Shown one piece after another: positions 20,823 through 28,471 of a DNA stretch of 36,203 bases. Location: contig JAUSCK010000285.1 of assembly GCA_030651035.1 (NCBI GenBank), forward strand, positions 1 to 36,203, given 5' to 3'. A model generated the notes under the pieces. That model was given only the letters and a program-made list of their open reading frames with translations. It was not told where the DNA came from and ran no database searches. The first letter of the stretch is position 1. Every line of letters starts with the position of its first letter. Both the position numbers and the translations under genes were made by a program. This stretch comes from Elusimicrobiota bacterium. Its GTDB lineage: Bacteria > Elusimicrobiota > Elusimicrobia > Elusimicrobiales > UBA9959.

Positions 20823-22583
20823 ATGAGCTCCTTTACAAGAACCTTAACCCGTCTGGCCGCCGCGGCCGTATTGCTGTGGCAGTGCGCCGCGCTTTCCGCG
20901 GCCGGCGAACCGCGGGTCACTATCCTTTTTACTCACGACCTTCACGCCCGGCTTGACTCTTTCGCTCTCCCCGGCGGAGGCGAAGGCGGCGGCTTTGCGC
21001 GGCTGGCGGCGCTGGCCGCCGAAGAGCGGAAAGCGGACCCCGGCGGAACTCTCCTTCTTGACGCCGGAGATTTCTGCAGCGGGACTCTCTTTGACGCCAT
21101 ACTGCCGGACGAGGCGCCCGAGCTTAACGCGATGGCGCGCATGGGCTACGACGCCGTAACCTTCGGCAATCATGATTTTGAGGCCGGCCCCGCCAATGTG
21201 ACGGCAGGGCTTGCGGCCGTGCGCGCGGGCCCGCGGCCGGAAATAGTTCTTTCCAACACGAACCTGTCGGAGGAAAAGCCCGGAAGCGCGGAACTCGCGC
21301 GCGCTTTAGCCGCCTGGCCGGTGAAAAAATACGCGGTCTTCAGCCGGAACGGGTTAAAGATAGGCGTTTTCGGCCTGATGGGGCGGGAAGCCGCCTTCTA
21401 TGTGCAAACTCCCGGCCTCTCGTTCACCGATCGCATAGCGGCCGCTTCCGAGACCGTCAAGGCGCTGAGAGAAAAAGAGGGCTGCGACATGGTGGTGGCA
21501 CTTTCGCATTCCGGAACCTCCTCCGCCCCGGACAGGTCAGAGGACTCGCTTCTTGCCGCGGCCGTGCCGGGAATAGACGTTATAATCAGCGGCCACACAC
21601 ATACCCTGCTGAAAAAACCGCTGGCGGTCGGGAACACTTTGATAGTATCGTCGGGCTACTGGGGGCGCCGGCTGGGCAGGCTTACGCTGGAAAAGAAGCC
21701 CGGCGGCGGCTTCAGGGCGGCGGCCTACCGCCTTATAGAAACCGGTCCCGGCCCGGAGGATAAAGCGCTTACTGGCATGGTGGAGGGCTGGAAACGCAGG
21801 ACCGAAGAGCTTTACCTGGGAAAATACGGGCTGAAGTTCGACAGCGTTGTCGCCTTTTCCCCTTTTCCTTTTGTTCCGCCCACAAATGTGGAGAATTCCA
21901 CGGAACCGCTCGCCGCGGGCGACCTGGCCGCTGACGCTTTCAGGGCGGAAGTGAAGGCCGCGGAAGGCCTGGATCATAAATATATCTCGGCCGCGTTCAT
22001 CCCCCTTGGTTTTTTAAAAAGCGAACTGCCGGAAGGGATTATAAGAACGCCTGATGTTTTCCGCGTTCTGCCTATAGGCGCCGGCCCCGACGGGAAAGCC
22101 GGCTACCCGCTGACGGCTTTCTACCTGACCGGCGCGGATATCAGCCGCCTTTTGGAAGCCGAGGCGACGCTGGCCCGTGTAAACGCCGACGCCAGGCTTG
22201 AAACTTCCGGCGTCAGGTTCTCCTGGAGCCTGGGCGCGCCCCCTTTCGCCAGGATAAAAGATGTTTCGCTTGAGGAGCCGGACGGGACTTACAAGCCGCT
22301 TGCGAAAGAAAAACTGTACCGCGTAGTCATGAGCGCACACGCAGCCTTATATCTTTCCATTTCTTTCAAGCCGGCGCTGATCCCGCTCGGGCCGGCCGGC
22401 GCGCCGCTGAACGACATAAAAGAGGCGGTGATATATACCAGCCCCGGCGGAAAGGCCGAACTGAAAGAATGGGTGGCTTTGGCGCGTTATCTTGCGTCTT
22501 TCCCGCGGACCGGCCCCGGCGGCCTGCCGCAGGTACCGGAGCGGTACCGCGCGCCCAGAAATTCCGAAACCGTGCTGCCATAG
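20823..22583 (+). CDS. 5'-nucleotidase/UshA-family metallophosphoesterase, secreted
   Basis: Hydrolyses nucleotides or related phosphomonoesters outside the inner membrane. 586 residues. The signal peptide is at 1-27 (LSAAG). Metal-binding motifs: FTHDLHARLD (37-45), LLLDAGDFCSGT (77-88), VTFGNHDFE (112-120) and IISGHTHTLL (~255-264). The C-terminal 5_nucleotid_C domain follows (~340-560), with YPLTAFYLTGADISRLLE and SGVRFSW. The length is normal. Whether it acts on 5'-nucleotides, 2',3'-cyclic nucleotides or UDP-sugars cannot be told. Confidence 0.88.
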   Translation: MSSFTRTLTRLAAAAVLLWQCAALSAAGEPRVTILFTHDLHARLDSFALPGGGEGGGFARLAALAAEERKADPGGTLLLDAGDFCSGTLFDAILPDEAPELNAMARMGYDAVTFGNHDFEAGPANVTAGLAAVRAGPRPEIVLSNTNLSEEKPGSAELARALAAWPVKKYAVFSRNGLKIGVFGLMGREAAFYVQTPGLSFTDRIAAASETVKALREKEGCDMVVALSHSGTSSAPDRSEDSLLAAAVPGIDVIISGHTHTLLKKPLAVGNTLIVSSGYWGRRLGRLTLEKKPGGGFRAAAYRLIETGPGPEDKALTGMVEGWKRRTEELYLGKYGLKFDSVVAFSPFPFVPPTNVENSTEPLAAGDLAADAFRAEVKAAEGLDHKYISAAFIPLGFLKSELPEGIIRTPDVFRVLPIGAGPDGKAGYPLTAFYLTGADISRLLEAEATLARVNADARLETSGVRFSWSLGAPPFARIKDVSLEEPDGTYKPLAKEKLYRVVMSAHAALYLSISFKPALIPLGPAGAPLNDIKEAVIYTSPGGKAELKEWVALARYLASFPRTGPGGLPQVPERYRAPRNSETVLP

Positions 22584-22668
22584 ACGCATAGCCCTTTACT
22601 ATTGCCAATCCCATGGGCATTTGGTAGAAATAGGGTGGGGTATAAGTATAAAAAGGCGTTGGCTACTT

Positions 22669-23739
22669 ATGGCGCGTATAATTATAGCTTTGATGCTGTT
22701 GTGGCCGGCGGCCGCGAGGGGGGCCGGGCCGGGAGCTTATTATTTTACCGCGGTGCAGAACGGCGCTTATAATTTCAAGGGCGGTGAAGGGCAGCTGGAG
22801 GAATCCTACAAAGCGCTGCAGGGGATGGTGAAACTGGCGGACGCGCAGAATGCCCGGCTGACGCTGCTGTTCAGCGCGCAGTACGCGGTTTATATCGCTT
22901 CGGACCCGGCCCGCCTGGCGGAGCTTGAGGGCTGGAAAAAGACCGGGCATGAGATAGGGGCGTATCACCAGGGGCCGGAGACCAGGGCCTGGGACGGCTA
23001 TTCGGACCTGCCGAAAGAAGAGCTGGAGCGCGTCAGGAAAGAAAAAAGAAAAAGCGTTCCTGTGCCGGGCCGGAGGGAGTACTTCGAGGCGCTCGGCCGC
23101 CTTACGCCCGAGATAAAATCCGGCTGCGTGCCGGGCAGCGCCGACGAAGGATTTTTAGCGGCCGCGCCGGCTTACGAGGTCTGCGCGAGGCCGGGGGATA
23201 AGGGGATAAACGAGTTCCTTTCCGTCACCGGCGGCGGTGAAAAGGTGAAAAAGCGTCTTTCCTGTTTTCATCCATCCGACAAGGCCGGGATCGCGGCGGC
23301 AAAGGGAGCCTTTTCCGGCCTGGAGTTAGGTGTTTATGGCGCGTCGTTCAAAAGTTCACCGTCCGAGTTCGGGGCTTTTTACTCCTGGCTGGCTTTTCTG
23401 AAGGGCAGGGACCCGCAGGGGCTGCGCAGCCGCACGGTATCGGCTATAGTGGACGAAGGGCTCCTGGCCGAAAAGGAAGCGGTGGCCGCACCAGCGGTAA
23501 AGAAAACCGAGAAACAAAAAGTCCAGCCGCGAGCTGAAACTCGCAAGTCTGAAACTCCCAGGCAGGAGATACCGCGCCTGAAGCCGGTGCCGTCGAAGTA
23601 CGGCAAGGTCGGGACCCTTGTTCCGGAATTGCAGCTACGCAGGAAATATCCGGGGAAAGGCGGCTATTGCGGCGACGGGATATGCGACCCTTTCGAGCGG
23701 TCCCACCCGGGCCGCTGCCCCGGCGAATGCGGCCGCTAG
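22669..23739 (+). CDS. Secreted polysaccharide-deacetylase-like protein with Cys-rich tail
   Basis: 356 residues. The signal peptide is at 1-19. The region 23-290 resembles the NodB fold by the block LTLLFSAQYAVYIA...WKKTGHEIGAYHQ (residues 64-101), but the catalytic TFDDG Asp pair is not visible, so activity is doubtful. A Lys/Pro-rich linker leads to GYCGDGICDPFE...CPGECG, a Cys-motif found at ends of secreted proteins. The frame is open upstream to 22492, but that part lies inside the previous gene. ATG 22669 is followed by a good signal peptide; its Shine-Dalgarno is weak. Confidence 0.6.
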   Translation: MARIIIALMLLWPAAARGAGPGAYYFTAVQNGAYNFKGGEGQLEESYKALQGMVKLADAQNARLTLLFSAQYAVYIASDPARLAELEGWKKTGHEIGAYHQGPETRAWDGYSDLPKEELERVRKEKRKSVPVPGRREYFEALGRLTPEIKSGCVPGSADEGFLAAAPAYEVCARPGDKGINEFLSVTGGGEKVKKRLSCFHPSDKAGIAAAKGAFSGLELGVYGASFKSSPSEFGAFYSWLAFLKGRDPQGLRSRTVSAIVDEGLLAEKEAVAAPAVKKTEKQKVQPRAETRKSETPRQEIPRLKPVPSKYGKVGTLVPELQLRRKYPGKGGYCGDGICDPFERSHPGRCPGECGR

Positions 23740-23759
23740 CATTTAGGCAGGAAGGAACT

Positions 23760-24008
23760 ATGAAACATAAACTTAAAGGTGTTTGCTCTAAAGAAGTGCG
23801 GTTTAAAGTAGTTGGGGGCAGGTTGAAAGACCTTGAATTCTTTAAGGGTTGTGCCGGGAATTTAAAGACCCTTGCCGTGCTGCTTGAGGGGATGCGGGTG
23901 GACGAGGTTATTTCGAAGTTAAAAGGCATCACCTGCGGGGAAAAGGCCACCTCATGTTCCGACCAGCTGGCGAAAGTGCTGGAAAAGATCAAGAAAGCCG
24001 GAAAGTGA
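23760..24008 (+). CDS. TSCPD-domain protein (TIGR03905-like)
   Basis: 82 residues. KGVCSKEVRFKVVGGRLKDL, FFKGCAGNLKTLAVLLEGM and GITCGEKATSCSDQLAKVLE follow the small TSCPD family related to the C-terminal zinc-binding part of class II ribonucleotide reductases. The eponymous motif is TSCSD here (Pro to Ser). Four Cys could bind a metal. AGGAAGGA precedes ATG 23760. The role is unknown. Followed by a terminator. Confidence 0.85.
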   Translation: MKHKLKGVCSKEVRFKVVGGRLKDLEFFKGCAGNLKTLAVLLEGMRVDEVISKLKGITCGEKATSCSDQLAKVLEKIKKAGK

Positions 24009-24050
24009 CCCGGGGATAGAAAATCCAGGTTAAATACTTACCGTTAAATT

Positions 24051-24085
24051 AAGCCGTCCGCCTTAGGCGGACGGCTTAATTTTGG
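24051..24085 (+). terminator. Intrinsic terminator
   Basis: AAGCCGTCCGCC-TTA-GGCGGACGGCTT, a perfect 12-bp stem followed by AATTTT. It lies between convergent genes and can serve both. Confidence 0.85.
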
Positions 24086-24103
24086 AGCGGGGAACGGACA
24101 GTT

Positions 24104-24844
24104 TTACTTTGCGCAGGTTATGGGGCCCGCGGGGAGGGCCTGGTCTGAGAGCGTGGAGAGTGTTACCTTGCTTGAGGCCTGTTCGGCGCCAAGGGCCCAC
24201 AGGACCTCTCTCTGGAAGCCGCCCAGGAATTTTTTGGACGAGGGGCCGCGCTCGTAGCCGCCTACCACCACCACGCTTTTGCCGTTAAAGGTTGCCAGGA
24301 ATTTTGTTCCGGCTTTCGGCATGGCTTTGCCGACCCACATCATGTTGAAGATCCACATTTCCTCTTCATTTGAAGGGCGCACGTTCCCCCGGGCGCCCTG
24401 GCCTGCCTTGCCGTTCTCGGGAGGAGTCCACTCCTTGTCCCACTTGGTTTTGTATACTTTGCCGCAGTCCGTTCCGGGGATGAGCCTGTTAAGCAGGTCG
24501 CAGGAGTTGGCAATGTGCACGGAGATGTTTTCCCGCTTGCTTTTCGGAAATAAGCGCTTATTGGGAAAAGAATCCTCGTCCGTGGCCAGGTGGGATTCAA
24601 GGGTCCAGATGCCTTTGGCCGGAAGGGTCACCGAACGCCCGCGGAGCTTCATGGTAAGAGGGTAGCCCTCGCAGGAACCGGACTTTACCTGCACGATTTC
24701 AAGCGCCGGGACTGGGAGGTTCAGGTCCTGGCTTGATAGAAGGCTTGCGATGTCTATTTTTGAAGCGGAATCGAAATTTACCTGCGCGGCCGCGGGACTG
24801 TAAACCGCAGCGCCCAGGATCAGGATAAGAATATTTTTTTTCAT
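24104..24844 (-). CDS. Secreted protein of unknown function
   Basis: 246 residues. The frame is open to 24997, but ATG 24844 has GGAGG just upstream and begins a clean signal peptide (MKKNILILILGAAVYSPAAAQ). The mature part has VTLPAKGIWTLESHL, ANSCDLLNRLIPGTDCGKVY, EEEMWIFNMMWVGKAMPKAG and KFLATFNGKSVVVVGGYERG. It has four cysteines (GSCEGY, NSCDL, TDCG, ITCAK) that could form two disulfides. I do not recognise the family. A TACAAT (-10-like) stands before it on the minus strand near 24865. It is divergent from the radical SAM gene. Confidence 0.75.
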   Translation of the reverse strand: MKKNILILILGAAVYSPAAAQVNFDSASKIDIASLLSSQDLNLPVPALEIVQVKSGSCEGYPLTMKLRGRSVTLPAKGIWTLESHLATDEDSFPNKRLFPKSKRENISVHIANSCDLLNRLIPGTDCGKVYKTKWDKEWTPPENGKAGQGARGNVRPSNEEEMWIFNMMWVGKAMPKAGTKFLATFNGKSVVVVGGYERGPSSKKFLGGFQREVLWALGAEQASSKVTLSTLSDQALPAGPITCAK

Positions 24845-24968
24845 ATAGCCTCCGATAATAGATTGTACGCGCAAACTGTTGACAGTGGAAGTGCCATTAG
24901 TCCCAGCCAGTCCTGGGCACTTTGGCCCGGAGGTTTTTATAGGGGCCGGGATTTTATACACTTTGCTT

Positions 24969-26426
24969 ATGGCCGATATCGTACTTGCCACTTTCAACGC
25001 GCGCTATGAGCACTGCTCTTTCGGATTGCGCTGCCTGCTGGCCAGCCTGGGCGAGCTGGCTCCGCGCGCGAAGATACTGGAGTTCAACACGGACCTGCGC
25101 ACGGCCGAAGCCGCCGAGGCTGTATTGGCGCTGGAGCCGCGCATACTCGGCCTGGGCGTTTATGTCTGGAACGCGCGGGAGAGCGCCATGCTGGTGGCCG
25201 AGCTTAAGCGGCTGCGGCCGGAGCTCATAATAATCCTCGGCGGGCCTGAGGTAAGTCACGAAACTTTAGAGCAGCAGATCTGCCGCGACGCCGACTTCGT
25301 TATTAAAGGCGAGGGGGAGACGGCCTTCGCCCGCCTATGCCGCCAGGTGCTTGAGGGGCAGGCTCCCGCCGAAAAGATGATAGCCGGACCCGCGCCTGAC
25401 CTGTCCCTGCTGGAGCTGCCTTACGGGCTATATACCGGAGAGGACATAGCCGGCCGCGTCATTTACGCCGAGGCGTCCCGCGGCTGCCCTTTCGGCTGCG
25501 ACTTTTGTCTTTCCTCCCTGGATAAGGCGGTAAGGGATTTTCCTCTGCCGAAACTGTTCGCGGCCTGGGAAGGGCTCCTGTCGCGCGGCGCGCTCGGGTT
25601 TAAGTTCGTAGACCGCACTTTCAACCTGGACGCCGTACGCGCGGCTTCTATCCTTAGCTTCTTTCTTGAGCGGTACCGGCCCGGGCTGTTCCTTCATTTC
25701 GAGATGGTTCCTGACCGTTTCCCGGAAGAACTTTTCGAACTGGTGAAGAAATTCCCGGCGGGCTCGCTGCAGCTTGAGGTGGGCGTGCAGACCTTCAACG
25801 AGGCCGCTGCCGCGCGCGTCAGCCGCCGGCAGGACAACTCAGCCGCGGAGAAAAATATGCTCAGGCTGCGGCGGGAAACCGCCGCTCACCTGCACGCGGA
25901 CCTTATCATAGGCCTGCCCGGCGAGGACCTGGCCTCTTTCGCGGCCGGTTTCGACAGGCTGGCCGCCCTGGGGCCGCAGGAAATACAGGTGGGGATACTG
26001 AAGCGCCTGCGGGGCGCGCCCATCGCCCGCCACGACGCGGAGTGGAAGATGGTCTTCAGCCCGCAGCCGCCTTACGAGCTGCGGCAGAACGGCCTGCTTG
26101 ATTTTTTCACCATGCAGCGCCTGCGCCGCTTCGCGCGGTATTGGGACCTGATCGCCAACAGCGGGGTTTTTGTGGAAACCTCGCGCCTGATCTGCGCGGG
26201 GCCGTCGCCTTTTAATAATTTCCTGGCCCTTAGCGACTGGCTTTATCAACGCACCGGCCAGACCCACTCGATCTCCCGCGCGCGCCTGCGGAACCTGCTG
26301 CAGGCGTATCTTACCGAAGTTGTTAAGCATCCTGCCACCCTGGCGTCAGGCGCGGCCGAGCGCGACGCGCTGAACGCGCACCGGGAGCTTAAAGGCCGAG
26401 TACGCCAGGCAAGGCGCCAGGAATAA
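24969..26426 (+). CDS. B12-binding-domain radical SAM protein with DUF4080-like tail
   Basis: 485 residues. The N-terminal cobalamin-binding-like domain covers ~1-130 (VLATFNARYEHCSFGLRCL, IIILGGPEVSH, DFVIKGEGETAF). The radical SAM core starts at ~165, with RGCPFGCDFCLSSLD placing the cluster Cys at 173, 177 and 180. A C-terminal block (~350-480) resembles DUF4080. The pattern is that of anaerobe methyltransferase-like proteins whose substrate is unknown. Upstream in-frame codons to 24879 lack family similarity; ATG 24969 is the start. A terminator follows. Confidence 0.87.
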   Translation: MADIVLATFNARYEHCSFGLRCLLASLGELAPRAKILEFNTDLRTAEAAEAVLALEPRILGLGVYVWNARESAMLVAELKRLRPELIIILGGPEVSHETLEQQICRDADFVIKGEGETAFARLCRQVLEGQAPAEKMIAGPAPDLSLLELPYGLYTGEDIAGRVIYAEASRGCPFGCDFCLSSLDKAVRDFPLPKLFAAWEGLLSRGALGFKFVDRTFNLDAVRAASILSFFLERYRPGLFLHFEMVPDRFPEELFELVKKFPAGSLQLEVGVQTFNEAAAARVSRRQDNSAAEKNMLRLRRETAAHLHADLIIGLPGEDLASFAAGFDRLAALGPQEIQVGILKRLRGAPIARHDAEWKMVFSPQPPYELRQNGLLDFFTMQRLRRFARYWDLIANSGVFVETSRLICAGPSPFNNFLALSDWLYQRTGQTHSISRARLRNLLQAYLTEVVKHPATLASGAAERDALNAHRELKGRVRQARRQE

Positions 26427-26449
26427 AACAAACCTGCAGTTGCAGTTTG

Positions 26450-26478
26450 CCGTCCGCCGTAAGCGGGCGTTTTTGTTT
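26450..26478 (+). terminator. Intrinsic terminator
   Basis: CGTCCGC (26451-26457) with GCGGGCG (26463-26469), including one G-T pair, followed by five Ts. Confidence 0.65.
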
Positions 26479-26594
26479 TGTGTGCAATGGCTGCCGTCCC
26501 CTTTTTGCCGGGTTTAAGGGACTAAAGACCTTGTGTTGTAGGTCTTAATGCCCATGCGTTTTATTCAGTGAGTGTTAAACTATATGTATAAGTT

Positions 26595-27956
26595 ATGAAT
26601 ATTTCCGGCTCTATACTTTTTCTGCTCCTGGCCCTGCCCCAGGTTTTGTTAGCCGTTGATCCGCCGGACCGGGGCATTCCCTCCAGGGGCCGTTCTGCCT
26701 CGGGCATAAACCAGGCGCTGGGGATAGGTAATAAGTTCTTTTCACCGGCCCTTGTTTCAAATCTGCGCGCCCGCCTTTCAGGTGAAAAAGGTGCTAACCT
26801 CCTCCCCGGAACGCGGGCTGACGGTTTGCCCGCCGCGGGCAGCCCTAAAATGCTGGTGCTGCTTATTGAATTCGACGAATACCCCGCCAGACCCGGTGAT
26901 ACCACTGAAGTCATGACCGCCAGGATCTTCGGCTCCGCCGGGAAATTCCCTTTCGAGAGCTTAAGCGCCTACTACAGGCGGTCGTCCTACGGCAAGCTTA
27001 ACATAGCGGGCGACGTCCTGGGCTGGTACAAAGCCGGCAAGCGCGCCGACGTTTTGGAGACCAATGCAGGGCGCGAAGCCCTCATCAAGAAGGCCCTGCA
27101 GAGCTATAAAGGGCAGGATTTTTCACAGTATGACAACAACGGCGACGGAGTTATAGATTACTTCACGGTCATCTGGACGGGGCCGACGGGCGAATGGGCG
27201 ACCTTCTGGTGGGGCATGGCGCCGCATTTTTCGGATAAGAATTTTAAGGTCAACGGGAAGAAGCTGGGCGCTTACTCGTGGCAGGGTGTCGTAGCCAAGT
27301 GGGAAGACCCGGAGGCCAATTTTAAGATCCGCACCCTGGTGCATGAGACTGGCCACGCGCTGGGTCTGCCTGATTATTACGACTATAAGCCGGGGACGGG
27401 CCCGGACGGCGGGCTGGGCCATTTCGACATGATGGACTCTACCTGGTACGACCACAACTGCTTCAGCAAGTTCATGCTCGGCTGGACAGAGCCGAAGATA
27501 ATAACTTCAGGCGGTGAGTTCAAGCTGCCGCCGGCCTCTGAGTCGGGGGAATGCCTGATGCTCGTGCCTCCCGGCCGGGATAAAAACCCGTTCGGGGAAT
27601 TCTTCCTGGTGGAAAACCGCCGCAATGCCGGCAATGATACTGACACAGGGTTCAAAGGCGGGCTGATAGTCTGGCACGTGGACGCGCGCCTGAACCAGGC
27701 CGGAACCAATTTCCTTTACGATAACCAGGAGACGGAGCACAAGCTGCTTAAAGCGCTGGAGGCAGACGGGCTGGAGGAGCTTGAGAAAGGGCTGAGCAAG
27801 AGTTTCGACTATCCGGACTTCTATTTGAAAGACCGCGCCCTGGGCCCGGATACCCTCCCGTCCAGCCGCCTTTATGACGGACGCGACACCGGCATAAGCC
27901 TGCTCTCGCGCGGCGGTGACCAAGACGTGGAATTCTCCATCGGGTTTAAGAAATAG
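26595..27956 (+). CDS. Secreted M6-family (immune inhibitor A-like) metalloprotease
   Basis: Zinc endopeptidase, exported. 453 residues. The signal peptide is at 1-20. The catalytic motif HETGHALGLPDYYD lies at 250-263 and a Met-turn-like FDMMDSTWYD follows. Before it, PKMLVLLIEFDEYPARPG and YYRRSSYGKLNI are characteristic of the family. A calcium-loop-like YDNNGDGVIDYF is at 179-190. The C-terminal part has FFLVENRRNAGNDTD and GLIVWHVD, as in other M6 proteins. No PKD or sorting tail is present. The start has no clear Shine-Dalgarno. The stop is immediately overlapped by a 34-nt repeat. Confidence 0.9.
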   Translation: MNISGSILFLLLALPQVLLAVDPPDRGIPSRGRSASGINQALGIGNKFFSPALVSNLRARLSGEKGANLLPGTRADGLPAAGSPKMLVLLIEFDEYPARPGDTTEVMTARIFGSAGKFPFESLSAYYRRSSYGKLNIAGDVLGWYKAGKRADVLETNAGREALIKKALQSYKGQDFSQYDNNGDGVIDYFTVIWTGPTGEWATFWWGMAPHFSDKNFKVNGKKLGAYSWQGVVAKWEDPEANFKIRTLVHETGHALGLPDYYDYKPGTGPDGGLGHFDMMDSTWYDHNCFSKFMLGWTEPKIITSGGEFKLPPASESGECLMLVPPGRDKNPFGEFFLVENRRNAGNDTDTGFKGGLIVWHVDARLNQAGTNFLYDNQETEHKLLKALEADGLEELEKGLSKSFDYPDFYLKDRALGPDTLPSSRLYDGRDTGISLLSRGGDQDVEFSIGFKK

Positions 27957-27989
27957 GCCGTCTGAGGAGCATAGCTCTTGTTACGGCAT
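27956..27989 (-). repeat. 34-nt nested-hairpin repeat, copy R3 (inverted)
   Basis: Reads on the minus strand as ATGCCGTAACAAGAGCTATG then CTCCTCAGACGGCC. The inner stem is GAGC-TAT-GCTC as in R2. Its last base is the last base of the protease stop codon. Confidence 0.85.
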
Positions 27990-28022
27990 GACCATAGGTC
28001 TAAAGCCGCTGTTTCATTGCTT

Positions 28023-28250
28023 TAAGCCGTCCCCTCCGGGGGCGGTTTTGCTTACGGGACACTGCTGCCTTTGCTGGGCATAGGCGTTTTCAGCGTCAGC
28101 CAGTTCACCATAGCGGGCTGGGCGCTGGCGCAGTTCGCCCTGGCTTATTCGCTGACAGCGCAGATGAGGATTTACGTGCACTCCGGCCGCGGCCAGGTGG
28201 TGCGGAGCCTGGAGGAGATACTTAAGCTTCTGACGCGGGTAATGGGCTAG
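28023..28250 (+). pseudogene. Small membrane-protein fragment of unknown family
   Basis: After an in-frame stop at 28020, the frame reads FAYGTLLPLLGIGVFSVSQF, then TIAGWALAQFALAY and a basic tail RIYVHSGRGQVVRSLEEILK to TAG 28250. It has high-GC third positions and two plausible membrane segments. It has no ATG start (TTG 28071 is possible, giving 59 residues) and stands 33 bases after repeat R3, so it may be the 3' end of a lost gene. Not recognised. Confidence 0.4.
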
Positions 28251-28269
28251 CGGCAATACAATATAAAAT

Positions 28270-28299
28270 AAAAAAGGCCGGAAATCCCGGCCTTTTTTA
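28270..28299. terminator. Bidirectional terminator
   Basis: GGCCGG and CCGGCC flanked by A5-6 and T6 tracts. It serves the small fragment on the plus strand and the secreted-protein gene on the minus strand. Confidence 0.85.
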
Positions 28300-28344
28300 T
28301 CGCACAGTTTTAAGTCTTACCGCGGCTGCTGCGGCTGGTTGGCC

Positions 28345-28471
28345 GGAAAGCTTGCGCTTTCCACCCGCATAGCGGGTGCGCCTGCGGCGCGGCATACACC
28401 CTCTCGGACCTGGCGCGCATAGCGCTTGGTCCTCGACCCGCTAGCGCGGGGAACCCTGCTGCGCAGGGTTC
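28345..28471. repeat. Array of six perfect hairpins
   Basis: H1 GGAAAGC/GCTTTCC (28345-28362); H2 ACCCGC-ATA-GCGGGT (28363-28377); H3 GCGCC-TGC-GGCGC (28378-28390); H4 GGACC..GCGC/GCGC..GGTCC (28406-28432); H5 CCCGC/GCGGG (28437-28450); H6 GAACCCTGC/GCAGGGTTC (28451-28471). H1-H3 touch each other, and H5-H6 touch each other and include the last codons and stop of the secreted-protein gene on the minus strand. Confidence 0.85.
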
